Positions 45,486-53,473 of a stretch of 64,000 nucleotides of DNA are shown here, in pieces (within the stretch, counting starts at the first letter, position 1; each line of letters starts with the position of its first letter). A program made the position numbers and the translations under genes. Location of the stretch: NCBI GenBank assembly GCA_050174775.1, contig JBFXJP010000006.1:62001-126000 (forward strand), in the 5' to 3' direction. The notes below the pieces were generated by a model. The model searched no databases. It worked only from the letters and a program-made list of their open reading frames with translations, and was not told where the DNA came from. This DNA is from CAYPGJ01 sp050174775. GTDB taxonomy: Bacteria > Planctomycetota > Phycisphaerae > Phycisphaerales > UBA1924.

Positions 45486-46520
45486 TCAGGGTGCGGTGTC
45501 GATGACCCAGGCGAGCGCGCCGGCGCCGTCGGAGAGTGTTTGGAGGCCGTCGAAGCGGTGGGTTCGTTCCCAGACGATGCGTCGGATGGCGTCTGTCGGG
45601 AGCGCGGGCGAGCGGAAGGAGAGGATTTCTTCGGCTTGCGCGAGGGCTTCGCGGCGCGATTCGGCCTTGGCGCTGACGGAGTCCGTGCCGGAGGGGATGG
45701 GGACGAGGATTCGGATGCAGGCGGGAGCGCAGGGGACGACGCGGGCGGCGCGGATGGCCGCGTTGGTGTAGGAGGTTTGCGCTGCTTCGAGTCGCGGGAG
45801 TGCGTCGGCCCATTGTGCGGTGCGCGCGAGGTTGAGGGCGATTTCGCGTTCGGACTCGGCTTGTCGGAAGAGGCGGGGGGAGAAGTCGGCCGCGGCGGCG
45901 CGTTCGGCGCGAGTTCGTGCGGCGTCCATGGCGGTTTCGGCCTTGGCGGCCGCGGCGCGTTGCTGTGCGTTCCGTGCGTCAGAGGCGTTGGTTTCGGATT
46001 CGAATGTGTCGAGTCGTTTGCGGAGGTCGTCGTAGAGGAGGGCGGATTCCTGCCAGGCTTCGCGGTCGTCTGCGGATTGGGCGCGGTCTCGGAGGTCGGT
46101 GAGGGAGGCGGCCGGCGCGGGGTTGCGTTCGATGAGTGTGCGGAGGTAGTCCCAGCGGGAGAGCGCGGCGCCGCGGGCGGCTTGGGCGCGGGAGCGGGGT
46201 TCGTCGGTGGGTTGCGTGATGTGGGCGGGTTCGGTGCGCGTGGCCACGGGATCGGCGGGTGTTGGTGGTGTTGTGGTCGGGAAGATGGCTTTGGCCGCGG
46301 TGATGACGGCGACGGCCGAGCCGAGCACGCCGATGAATGCCGCCCAGGCTTCCCACCGCTTCAGCCACTTGCCTTTGGTCTGATCGGGCTTGTCTTCGGA
46401 GGAGGGTGTAGCGGGCGCGGTGGTCGCTGGCGCGTTGAAGTTGTTCTGGATGACGACGGAGTTGCTTTGTTGCTGGGGCGTGTTCGTGTTCGGGGCGGGA
46501 GCTGTGGGTTCAGTTGGCAT
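45486..46520 (-). CDS. Hypothetical single-pass membrane protein with helical domain
   Basis: 344 residues. A disordered N-terminus with SVVIQNNFNAP (about 21-31) precedes one transmembrane helix (about 58-80, AWAAFIGVLGSAVAVITAAKAIF). The remainder is mostly alpha-helical with coiled-coil-like Ala/Arg/Glu segments (AQQRAAAAKAETAMDAARTRAERAAA). A Cys pair, VPCAPACI, lies near residue 258, and the last about 60 residues look like a compact alpha/beta domain ending LAWVIDTAP. I recognise no family. Its start overlaps the end of the CsgG-like lipoprotein gene by 11 bp, so the two are co-translated. Confidence 0.65.
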   Translation of the reverse strand: MPTEPTAPAPNTNTPQQQSNSVVIQNNFNAPATTAPATPSSEDKPDQTKGKWLKRWEAWAAFIGVLGSAVAVITAAKAIFPTTTPPTPADPVATRTEPAHITQPTDEPRSRAQAARGAALSRWDYLRTLIERNPAPAASLTDLRDRAQSADDREAWQESALLYDDLRKRLDTFESETNASDARNAQQRAAAAKAETAMDAARTRAERAAAADFSPRLFRQAESEREIALNLARTAQWADALPRLEAAQTSYTNAAIRAARVVPCAPACIRILVPIPSGTDSVSAKAESRREALAQAEEILSFRSPALPTDAIRRIVWERTHRFDGLQTLSDGAGALAWVIDTAP

Positions 46521-47412
46521 TGGCTGAGGAGATGCGTTGGACGAGGTCTTCGATGAGTTGGTCGAGGCCGCGTGAGGAGGTTTGTGCGTTGACGTTGGCG
46601 GTGTACCAGAAGAGGTTTTCGCCGGTGCGGCAGTCGATGAGTCGGGCCTCGATGCCGCTTTGAGCGAGGCTTGCGAACTCGGGCTTGGTCTTCATTTCGA
46701 TGTCGTTGCGGACGGCCTGTGGTGTGCGGACCTCGCGTTCGCGGAGCTCGATCTCGTTCTTGCGGGCGTAGGCCGCGCCGCTGCCCATGACGGGGTTGAG
46801 GTCGTATGCGGCGATGGCGCTGTCGGCCTCGCGTTTGGCTTTGGCGATCTCATCTTTGAAGGTTGCGTAGTCGCGTTCGTAGCGTTCGAACTCGGCGGGG
46901 TCTGCGAGGAGGCGGAGGTAGACGGTCTGCTGGTCGCTTCGGTGCTGGGTGACGCTGCCGACGAGGAGGTAGTCGGCGTTGAGGAGTTCGCCGATGCGTT
47001 GGTACTTCTCGGATTCGGGGCCGCTGCTCTCGTCCCGTCGGATGGCGTCGATTTGTGAGCGGAGTGTTTCCCACTTGGAGCGGTCGACGACCTTGTAGCC
47101 GTGGGAGGAGCCGGAGCGTTCGAGCTGGCGTGTGAGGGTGTTGGTGGCGAGACCGGAGCCCTCGACGCTTCCGCCGAAGGCATCGACGCCGAAGGTGCGG
47201 CCCTTGATGTCGGGCGAGCCCGCGGAGGCGTCGCGCCATTCGTGCCGGCCGACGACGACCTGATCGAACTTGGCGGCTTCCTCGATGGTTTGCCAGCGGG
47301 TGACGGGCTCGGCGGGCGCGGTGGGCACGGCAGGGAGCGAGCTGCACCCGCTGAGGATGAAGGAGGTCAGCACGATGAGCGATGAGCCGAGTGCGCGGAA
47401 CCGGTTTTTCAT
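46510..47412 (-). CDS. CsgG/LpoB-like lipoprotein
   Basis: 300 residues. Lipoprotein signal: basic start, hydrophobic helix, lipobox LSGC with C23 lipidated. The domain resembles LpoB/CsgG-type proteins: KFDQVVVGRHEWRD, ATNTLTRQLERSG, YKVVDRSKWETLRSQ, GELLNADYLLVGSVTQ, then a long helical insertion and GIEARLIDCRTGENLFW. Such proteins sit at the inner face of the outer membrane, regulating peptidoglycan synthases or forming export pores; which applies is not clear. ATG 47412 is chosen for the lipobox and AAGGGG upstream. It is first in an operon with the TM protein at 45486-46520. Confidence 0.75.
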   Translation of the reverse strand: MKNRFRALGSSLIVLTSFILSGCSSLPAVPTAPAEPVTRWQTIEEAAKFDQVVVGRHEWRDASAGSPDIKGRTFGVDAFGGSVEGSGLATNTLTRQLERSGSSHGYKVVDRSKWETLRSQIDAIRRDESSGPESEKYQRIGELLNADYLLVGSVTQHRSDQQTVYLRLLADPAEFERYERDYATFKDEIAKAKREADSAIAAYDLNPVMGSGAAYARKNEIELREREVRTPQAVRNDIEMKTKPEFASLAQSGIEARLIDCRTGENLFWYTANVNAQTSSRGLDQLIEDLVQRISSANAN

Positions 47413-47792
47413 GTGGATGCCCCTTGTTGATTGAACATACGGATTGCCCCGGCGGGAATTCTGAACGGCGTTGCCGCTCTCTTGCAGGCTAGCGAGCGTG
47501 TGTGTGACGCTCAACGGTGTTGCTGTGAAGATCGCAGCGAGTCAAGAGAGGTGCGGGACGGGGGGTGTGCGCGCGACGCGCAGATATGGGTTGTTCTGGG
47601 CGTGAATGAGGCGAGGTACGTTGTGTGCGGCTGCTTGCAAGAGGCGGATGCTCAAGGAGTTGGAGATATGGGCCCGTCGGAGACAGGGACGTGGGCACGC
47701 GCATAGTTGTGGGCTCGGTGGGTGTGCGCGGCGGCGCGATCGTGCGCATCTCGTTTGTTTGGCTGGACTTGGGTGTGTTGTGGGCTGTGTGA
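47413..47792. other. Intergenic region without supported gene
   Basis: Between the lipoprotein start and the next terminator. It has several short open frames with Cys/Arg-biased products (for example plus strand 47431-47706) but none with a convincing composition or start site. A TATGTT hexamer on the minus strand (47439-47434) could be the -10 of the lipoprotein operon. No structured RNA was recognised. Confidence 0.5.
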
Positions 47793-47836
47793 GAAGAAAA
47801 AAGCCGCGCGCTCGTCGGTGGCGACGGACGCGCGGC
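47793..47836 (-). terminator. Intrinsic terminator (minus strand)
   Basis: GCCGCGCG (47803-47810) pairs with CGCGCGGC (47829-47836), 8 bp. On the minus strand it is followed by a T-rich run (ttttttcttc). It ends the dockerin gene 47863-49533. Confidence 0.85.
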
Positions 47837-47862
47837 GTCGGGGTGGTGATGTGTTTCTGGTG

Positions 47863-49533
47863 TCAGCAGCCGCCGCCGAAGTTGCCCAGGACGAGGTTGA
47901 GGTCGGAGAAGTTGTAGCGGACGCCGAAGAAGGAGAGGACCTCGTTCATGTCGGCGAAGTCGACGCGGCAGTCGGCGTTGTAGTCGCCGGGGCAGGTGTA
48001 ACGCGTGTCGGTGAAGTTGGGGTGCGAGGAGGCGAACTGCCAGAAGGTTCCGGCGGGCTCGTTGATCCACTGCATGGGGACCTCACCGAGCAGGGGCTGG
48101 GGCGCATCGACGGAGATGGGTATGGGCTCGGCCATGCAGGTGGTCTTGCCGTCGGGGCGTGTGAGGACGAAGAGCATGTCGCCCTGGTTGGGCGCGACGT
48201 CGTAGCCGTGGGTGAGGGTCTTCTTGGCGAGCATGGTGAATTGGGTGACGGGGCCGCGCACGAGGGGGTTGGAGCCGACGGCGGCCTGATCGTCGGTGGT
48301 GAGGGTGAGGGGTGAGTAGGAGTAGGCCCAGAGGGGGTTGCCGGGTCCGTCAATGAGCATGAGGCCGGCGGGGCCTGTGGGGGAGATGGGCGCAACGACG
48401 GGCGCGGGGATCGGCGGCGCGACGGCCGGGAGGACGTTGCGGCTCATGTTGGCGTGGATGAGGGCTTCGCCGTTGGTGGATTCGTGGATGGAGCGGAGGG
48501 AGGGCGGGGAGACGTGGAGGTTTTTGTAGACGCGGTAGGCGAGGGGGTTGCCCGCGAGATCGGTGCGGAGGTATTGCACGAAGTCGGTGGCGAGACCGGC
48601 CGAATCGAGCACCTGGAGTGAGGCGCTGACGATGATGTGCGAGTCGTTGTTGGCGAGGTCGACGCCGCGGCCCTGTTGGAGGCGGATGGTCTGCACGGCG
48701 GCCGCGGGATAGGAGTAGGTGCGAGCCCAGAGGACGGCGCCCGCTGCGTTGACGCGGACGAGGAGGATCTTTTGCGTGGTGACGGGGGGGCCGCCCGGGA
48801 CGCCCTGGTCGCGATCGGTGATGGTGCCGACGCAGATGATGGAGCGGTCGGGGAGTTCGCGGAAGTCGGCGAAGGCGTGCTCGCCGCCGTCGGCGTATCG
48901 GAGGTCGGTGTAGATGTTTCCGAAGATGGGCGTGCCGTTGGGGTCGGTGCGCAGGAGGTGGGCGCGGACGTTGGGGCCGAAGAGGGTGTTGCCGGTGGCG
49001 ACGACGAGGTCGCCGGGGTTGTTGGCCGGGACCGCGGCCGGCGGGCGGACTTCGCGGACGGTTCCGCCCTTGGGGGCGCCTGAGTAGATGGTGGGATCGC
49101 CGAGGTAGATGCGCGACCAGAGGACGTTGCCGAGCGGGTCGAGCTTGGAGAGGACGAGCTGGAAGTTGGGGGGAGTGGAGAGGGAGTGGCCCAGGAGGAT
49201 GTGCTCGCGGCTGCGGAGCTGCTCGGCGCAGAGGCCTGAGTCGTCTGCGGGTCCGCCGATCTGCGTGGTCCACTCTTCGAGACCGGTCTGGGTGCGGATC
49301 TTGGAGATGTACATGTCCTGGGCGGCGCCGCCGGCGAGTCCGACGCGGCGGAGGATGCCGGAGGTGATGAGCGCGTTTTCGCTGTCGGCGAGGCCCTGTG
49401 AGCGGGGCGATTCTTCGGTGAAGTCGCCGATGAGGCGCTGGTGGTCCTGGGCGAGGGCCGAGGAGGCGAGGCATGCGCCCGCGATGAGGGCCGTGGCTGC
49501 GCCCGTGCGAACGCTGGTGATCCGATTCTGCAT
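47863..49533 (-). CDS. Secreted protein with GC-type dockerin-like C-terminus
   Basis: 556 residues. Signal peptide about 1-28 (ATALIAGACLASSALAQ). The body looks like an SBBP/Kelch-type beta-propeller: repeated segments such as DMYISKIRTQTGLEEWTTQIGG, FQLVLSKLDPLGNVLWSRIYLG, AHLLRTDPNGTPIFGNIY and KILLVRVNAAGAVLWARTYSY, spaced about 50-60 residues. These are the 'D..G...W...YGG' repeats of secreted bacterial proteins. The C-terminus has CPGDYNADCRVDFADMNEVLSF then YNFSDLNLVLGNFGGGC. The first dockerin repeat is complete and the second is shortened. It ends in Gly-Cys. AAGGAGAG lies 7 nt before ATG 49533. Confidence 0.75.
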   Translation of the reverse strand: MQNRITSVRTGAATALIAGACLASSALAQDHQRLIGDFTEESPRSQGLADSENALITSGILRRVGLAGGAAQDMYISKIRTQTGLEEWTTQIGGPADDSGLCAEQLRSREHILLGHSLSTPPNFQLVLSKLDPLGNVLWSRIYLGDPTIYSGAPKGGTVREVRPPAAVPANNPGDLVVATGNTLFGPNVRAHLLRTDPNGTPIFGNIYTDLRYADGGEHAFADFRELPDRSIICVGTITDRDQGVPGGPPVTTQKILLVRVNAAGAVLWARTYSYPAAAVQTIRLQQGRGVDLANNDSHIIVSASLQVLDSAGLATDFVQYLRTDLAGNPLAYRVYKNLHVSPPSLRSIHESTNGEALIHANMSRNVLPAVAPPIPAPVVAPISPTGPAGLMLIDGPGNPLWAYSYSPLTLTTDDQAAVGSNPLVRGPVTQFTMLAKKTLTHGYDVAPNQGDMLFVLTRPDGKTTCMAEPIPISVDAPQPLLGEVPMQWINEPAGTFWQFASSHPNFTDTRYTCPGDYNADCRVDFADMNEVLSFFGVRYNFSDLNLVLGNFGGGC

Positions 49534-49723
49534 GATGCTCTCCTTCCGAGATTGGTGATATGGGCCGCCTCGTGTGCTTGTGGGCGGCCCCGGTCCTGTT
49601 CGGTGGGAGAACGGAAGGGGGGCGGGGAACGGGCGCGGGATCACCGGAAAAAAGCGCGAAGAATGGTGAACAACCGGGGCGGCCCGGAGGAGCGGAAGCT
49701 GCGCGTGGGTGAGATCATGAAGG

Positions 49724-50917
49724 TCAGGCGTTGCGCCAGTCGTCCCCGGGCATGATGCGGCGCATGAATTCGTCAAAGAGGGGGACGGTAAAGGCGACGT
49801 CACCGTGGTTAGGGCTGTAGATCATGCCTTTTTCGATCAGCCGCTGCCGCACGGGTCCGAGCGACGTAACGATTCGTCCGAGGGCTTCAGCGACATCTCC
49901 GGAACGGTGCGGGCCGGGACCGAGAGCGGCCATTGCGCGGAGGTAGCGTTTCTCGGCGGGTGTGAGCCGGTCGATCCTCACTCGGAAGAAGCTTGCATCC
50001 AGTTCCGCGCGTGCGGTCAGGGAAGCGAGTTCGACGTCATCCCGCGTAATGGGCGATTGTTCGGCGACATTCCACGCGTGCTTGCCCCATTCCTGCAGGA
50101 AGTACGGGTACCCCTGTGTTTCGGACAGGATGAGATCAAGCGCGGCGGGTTCGTAACGTACGCCCAGTGCTTCAGCAGGGACAACGAGAGCTGCGCGAGC
50201 GGCTCGGTCGCGAAGCGGTCCGATTTCAGCGAAGTCGAACATGCGTTCCGCGTATGACTTCGCTCGCCCCATACGAGCGCGGAGGAGGTGCAGCCCCGCA
50301 CCGATCAGTGTTACGGGTAGTCGTTCCTGAGCGGCGCCGTGCAAGGCGGTGATGAGCGCTGCGAGTTGCTCCTCGGGGACGTATTGGAGTTCGTCGATGA
50401 AAAGCACGAGTGCGGACTCGTCGGCTCTCGCTGCGAGCGCAGCGGCTTCGAGCAATGATTGGAGGTCATGCTCCAAGTCGCCACTGTCTGCCAGACCCGG
50501 TTCGCTGGGCGCATCGATTGAGACCTCGATGTCGCCGTATTTGACGCGGACGGCGCTGACAAATCCGGCGAGGGCGCGGATCGCTCGCTGGGCCGCGTCA
50601 CGCGCGCGCTCTTTCCGTGATAGCCGCAACAGCGCGACGCGCAGCTCCGGGGCAAGGGCGGCGGGCAGCGATCGATCTTCTGGCGCCTCGATCCAGATGG
50701 TTTCGAGCCCGGACAATTGAGCGCGTTGCCTCATGGCAAGCATGAGCACGGTCTTGCCTACACCGCGCAAGCCGACCAACATGAGGCTTTTGGCGGACCT
50801 TCCATGACGGATCCGCTCCAGTGCTACTCCCGCCGCTTCCAAGAGTGGATCGCGATCGGCCAATTCGGGGGGAGGAGATCCGGCCCCGGGCGCGTATGGG
50901 TTATCGATCGGATTCAT
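49724..50917 (-). CDS. Lone AAA-family ATPase with C-terminal winged helix
   Basis: 397 residues. Walker A VGLRGVGKT (48-56); Walker B ALVLFIDELQ with D175-E176; then LPVTLIGAGLHLLRARM and LILSETQGYPYFLQEWG, the pattern of archaeal-type/Orc1-Cdc6-like STAND or MNS-type ATPases common in mobile and defence contexts. The C-terminal about 90 residues (LTPAEKRYLRAMAALG, VAEALGRIVTSLGPVRQRLIEKGMIY) are a winged helix that probably binds DNA. GC is lower than in neighbours. No partner gene is adjacent. A consensus TATAAT lies 6 nt before the ATG, overlapping one arm of a large inverted repeat. Function unknown. Confidence 0.8.
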   Translation of the reverse strand: MNPIDNPYAPGAGSPPPELADRDPLLEAAGVALERIRHGRSAKSLMLVGLRGVGKTVLMLAMRQRAQLSGLETIWIEAPEDRSLPAALAPELRVALLRLSRKERARDAAQRAIRALAGFVSAVRVKYGDIEVSIDAPSEPGLADSGDLEHDLQSLLEAAALAARADESALVLFIDELQYVPEEQLAALITALHGAAQERLPVTLIGAGLHLLRARMGRAKSYAERMFDFAEIGPLRDRAARAALVVPAEALGVRYEPAALDLILSETQGYPYFLQEWGKHAWNVAEQSPITRDDVELASLTARAELDASFFRVRIDRLTPAEKRYLRAMAALGPGPHRSGDVAEALGRIVTSLGPVRQRLIEKGMIYSPNHGDVAFTVPLFDEFMRRIMPGDDWRNA

Positions 50918-50921
50918 GTGT

Positions 50922-50985
50922 CAATTATATCGTTCTTATCGTCTTATGCAATCGTTGGCATATGGCGATAATTTTTATATAATTG
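50922..50985. promoter_or_regulatory. AT-rich operator-like inverted repeat and leaderless promoter of the AAA ATPase
   Basis: CAATTATAT (50922-50930) and ATATAATTG (50977-50985) form a perfect 9-bp inverted repeat with a 46-bp centre. Inside are CTTATCG/GCGATAA and ATGC/GCAT, also mirrored. The left arm covers the minus-strand -10 TATAAT (50929-50924), which ends 6 nt before ATG 50917; TTGCAT (50951-50946) lies 16 bp further up as -35. A symmetric binder here would block transcription, so autoregulation by the winged-helix ATPase is plausible but inferred. Confidence 0.6.
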
Positions 50986-51002
50986 CACTGTACCTCACGA
51001 GC

Positions 51003-51977
51003 CTAATACGCAGCGCAGGCGAGGCAGGCCTCGGCAATGCGCTTGGAGTCGGGGAGGTACTCGAGTTCGAGCTTGTAGTAGGGCATGACGGTGTCGAAGC
51101 CGGCGACGCGCTGGACGGGGGCGTGGAGGTGGAGGAAGGAGCGTTCCTGGATGAGGGCGGCGATCTCGGCGCCGAAGCCGCAGGTCTTGGGGGCCTCGTG
51201 GACGATCACGCAGCGTCCGGTCTTCTCGACGGACTCGAGGATGATGTCCTCATCGAAGGGGTAGATGGAGCGGAGGTCGATGAGTTCGACGGAGAGGTCT
51301 TCGGGGAGGTTGTCGAGGGCTTCGAGGCACTGGAAGACGGGCGCGCCCCAGGTGACGACGGTGAGGTCGGCGCCTTCGTTGACGATCTTGCCTTTGCCGA
51401 TGGGGATGGTGTATTCGTCCTCGGGGACTTCCTCGCGGAAGGAGCGGTAGACACGCTTGGGCTCGAAGAAGATGACGGGGTCGGGGTCGCGGATGGCGGA
51501 GATGAGGAGGCCCTTGGCGTCGTAGGGGGAGGAGGGCATGACGACCTTGATGCCGGGGTGGTGCGCGTAGATGGCTTCGGGGGAGTCGGAGTGGAGCTCG
51601 GGTGCGTGGATGCCGCCTCCGACGGGGACGCGGATGGTGAGTGGGATGGTGACGGAGCCGCGGGAGCGCGTGCGGTAGCGGGCGGCGTGATTGACGATCT
51701 GGTCGTAGGCGGGGCCGAGGAAGCCTTCGAACTGGATTTCGGGGATGGGTCGCATGCCGGCCATGGCGAGGCCGATGGCGGAGCCGATGATTCCGGACTC
51801 GGCGAGGGGGGTGTCGACGACGCGGTCTTCGCCGAAGCGTTGCTGGAGGCCTTCGGTGACGCGGAAGACGCCGCCGTTCTTGCCGACGTCTTCGCCGAGG
51901 AGGATGACGCGGGAATCGGCTTCCATCTCCTGCGCGAGTGCGAGGTTGATGGCCTGGACGAGGGTGAGGTTGGGCAT
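51003..51977 (-). CDS. 2-oxoacid dehydrogenase E1 beta subunit (PDH/BCKDH)
   Basis: 324 residues, the normal length. Conserved pieces: LVQAINLALAQEM, VILLGEDVGKNGGVFRVTEGL, RVVDTPLAESGIIGSAIGLAM, IRVPVGGGIHAPELHSDSPEA, MPSSPYDAKGLLISAIRD and VIFFEPKRVYRSFREEVP. With E1 alpha it decarboxylates a 2-oxo acid using thiamine diphosphate. The sequence resembles Bacillus PdhB and BkdAB about equally. Being in line with acyl-CoA dehydrogenase, crotonases and HMG-CoA lyase, it could serve branched-chain 2-oxo acids, but pyruvate cannot be excluded. It lies 35 bp after a small conserved-looking gene and shares its orientation with E1 alpha. Confidence 0.93.
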   Translation of the reverse strand: MPNLTLVQAINLALAQEMEADSRVILLGEDVGKNGGVFRVTEGLQQRFGEDRVVDTPLAESGIIGSAIGLAMAGMRPIPEIQFEGFLGPAYDQIVNHAARYRTRSRGSVTIPLTIRVPVGGGIHAPELHSDSPEAIYAHHPGIKVVMPSSPYDAKGLLISAIRDPDPVIFFEPKRVYRSFREEVPEDEYTIPIGKGKIVNEGADLTVVTWGAPVFQCLEALDNLPEDLSVELIDLRSIYPFDEDIILESVEKTGRCVIVHEAPKTCGFGAEIAALIQERSFLHLHAPVQRVAGFDTVMPYYKLELEYLPDSKRIAEACLACAAY

Positions 51978-52012
51978 GTGTATGTGTGCTCCGTGGCGTG
52001 GCGGCGTGGGGG

Positions 52013-52291
52013 TCAGGTGACGACGCCTGTGGATGCGGCGATGACGGCTCTTTGGTTGGCGGCTTCTTCGTCGGTGGTGTCGGGGTAGAAGGAGATGGGG
52101 GGCATTGCGGCGTCGAGGGTGAGCGCGATCTGATCGGGGGTGTTCTGGACGCGGAGGTAGCTCCCTGTTCCCCAGGCAGAGTATGAGAAGTGCAGGTCGG
52201 TGTGCTGGGAGCCTGCGGGAGTGAGGGCCTTGACGTGGATGGGGTTCACCCAGACATCGCGGCCTTTCTTGTCGACGAATTTGACGAACAT
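52013..52291 (-). CDS. Small protein encoded between E1 alpha and E1 beta
   Basis: 92 residues. MFVKFVDKKGRDVWVNPIHVKALTP, then GTGSYLRVQNTPDQIALTLDAA: a short beta-strand protein with the layout of FlbD/YlzI-like small domains (strand-turn-strand 'NPxxV' then 'V..sP.eV'). It ends in an Ala/Thr-rich tail. It lies 21 bp after the E1 alpha stop and 35 bp before the E1 beta start, so it belongs to the operon. I know of no standard E1 accessory protein of this kind. Function unknown. Confidence 0.65.
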   Translation of the reverse strand: MFVKFVDKKGRDVWVNPIHVKALTPAGSQHTDLHFSYSAWGTGSYLRVQNTPDQIALTLDAAMPPISFYPDTTDEEAANQRAVIAASTGVVT

Positions 52292-52312
52292 GTCGCGTGC
52301 TCCTTCGGCGGA

Positions 52313-53416
52313 TCAGGCGCGGAGGGTCTCCTGCTGGGGGAATTGGGCGAGCGAGTTGGTGCGCATGGTGCGCTTCTGGAGCTCGATCTGTGCGGGGAGG
52401 TCGGCGAAGGTGTGATCGAAGATGTCCGCGATCTCGGGCTTCTCGATGTTCTCGGCGTTCTTGACGATCTCCGCGACGCGGTCCTTGTTCTTGGCGTCGA
52501 GGGCCTCCTGCTTCTTGTCGTCCCAGAGCTTCTTGGAGACGAGGTACTTACGAACACGGAGGAGGGGGTCGCGCGCCTTCCACTTCTCGAGTTCCTCGGG
52601 GTCGCGGTAGCGGCGGGCGTCGTCGGCGGTGGTGTGGTCGCCCATGCGGTACGTCACGGCCTCGATGAAGGTGATCTCGCCCTTCTTGGCGAGATCGATG
52701 GCGTCGCGCGTGGCCTTGTAGCAGGCGAAGAGGTCGTTGCCGTCGACGCGGATGCCCTTGGCGCCGTAGGCGATGGCGCGCTGGGCGATGGTCTCGTTCT
52801 TGAATTGCTTGGAGGAGGGGACGGAGATGGCCCAGGAGTTGTTCTGGCAGAAGAAGATGCAGGGGACCTTGAGGACGGTGGCGAAGTTGAGCGCTTCGTG
52901 GACGTCGCCTTCGGAGGTGGCGCCGTCGCCGAAGAAGGTGATGGCGACGGAGTCTTTCTTCTGGAGCTTGGCGGCCCAGGCGATGCCGACGGCATGGAGT
53001 GGGTGGGTGCCGATGGGGATGGAGATGGGGAGGACGTTGACGCCGTCGGGAATCTGATTGCCGCGCTCATCGCCCATCCAGTGGAGGAGGATCTTCTCCA
53101 TGGGCAGGCCGTGGAGGAAGAGGGCGGAGTTCTCGCGATAGCAGGGGATGATCCAGTCGTCCTTGCGGAGGGCGAAGCCGGCGCCGGTGGCGGCGGCTTC
53201 CTGGCCGATGTTCTGGGGGTAGGTGCCCATGCGTCCGGAGCGCTGGAGCTTGAAGGCGACCTCGTCGTAGGCGCGGCAGAGGCACATGTGCTCGTAGAGG
53301 AACACGACGTCCTTGTCGGAGAGGGTGTTCTTGGCGAGCGCGGCGTCGAGCTTGCCGTTCTCGTCGAGGATCTGGAGGTATTCGATCTTGGCTTCGAAGC
53401 AGGTGGTCAGGGGCAT
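52313..53416 (-). CDS. 2-oxoacid dehydrogenase E1 alpha subunit (PDH/BCKDH)
   Basis: 367 residues. The thiamine diphosphate motif is GDGATSEGDVHEALNFA, ending in CQNNSWAIS. Other E1 alpha features: YEHMCLCRAYDEVAFKLQRSGRMGTY, QEAAATGAGFAL, YRENSALFLHGLPMEKILLHWMGDE, and the phosphorylation-loop equivalent RMGDHTTADDARRYRD. Together with the beta subunit it forms the alpha2beta2 E1. The gene is upstream of the small protein and E1 beta, and 57 bp downstream of the acyl-CoA dehydrogenase gene in the same direction. The GDHTTADDA loop and gene context favour branched-chain substrates, but this is an inference. Confidence 0.93.
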   Translation of the reverse strand: MPLTTCFEAKIEYLQILDENGKLDAALAKNTLSDKDVVFLYEHMCLCRAYDEVAFKLQRSGRMGTYPQNIGQEAAATGAGFALRKDDWIIPCYRENSALFLHGLPMEKILLHWMGDERGNQIPDGVNVLPISIPIGTHPLHAVGIAWAAKLQKKDSVAITFFGDGATSEGDVHEALNFATVLKVPCIFFCQNNSWAISVPSSKQFKNETIAQRAIAYGAKGIRVDGNDLFACYKATRDAIDLAKKGEITFIEAVTYRMGDHTTADDARRYRDPEELEKWKARDPLLRVRKYLVSKKLWDDKKQEALDAKNKDRVAEIVKNAENIEKPEIADIFDHTFADLPAQIELQKRTMRTNSLAQFPQQETLRA

Positions 53417-53473
53417 CGCGCGGTCCTGTGGGGGTTCGGGTGAGCGGTGGTGGGGGAGTCGGGGAGAGGAGGG

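Noticed and set aside
47431..47706. 91-codon plus-strand frame in the gap after the lipoprotein gene
   Set aside because: Cys/Arg/Glu-biased, no start signal and no recognisable feature; could not be supported as a gene.
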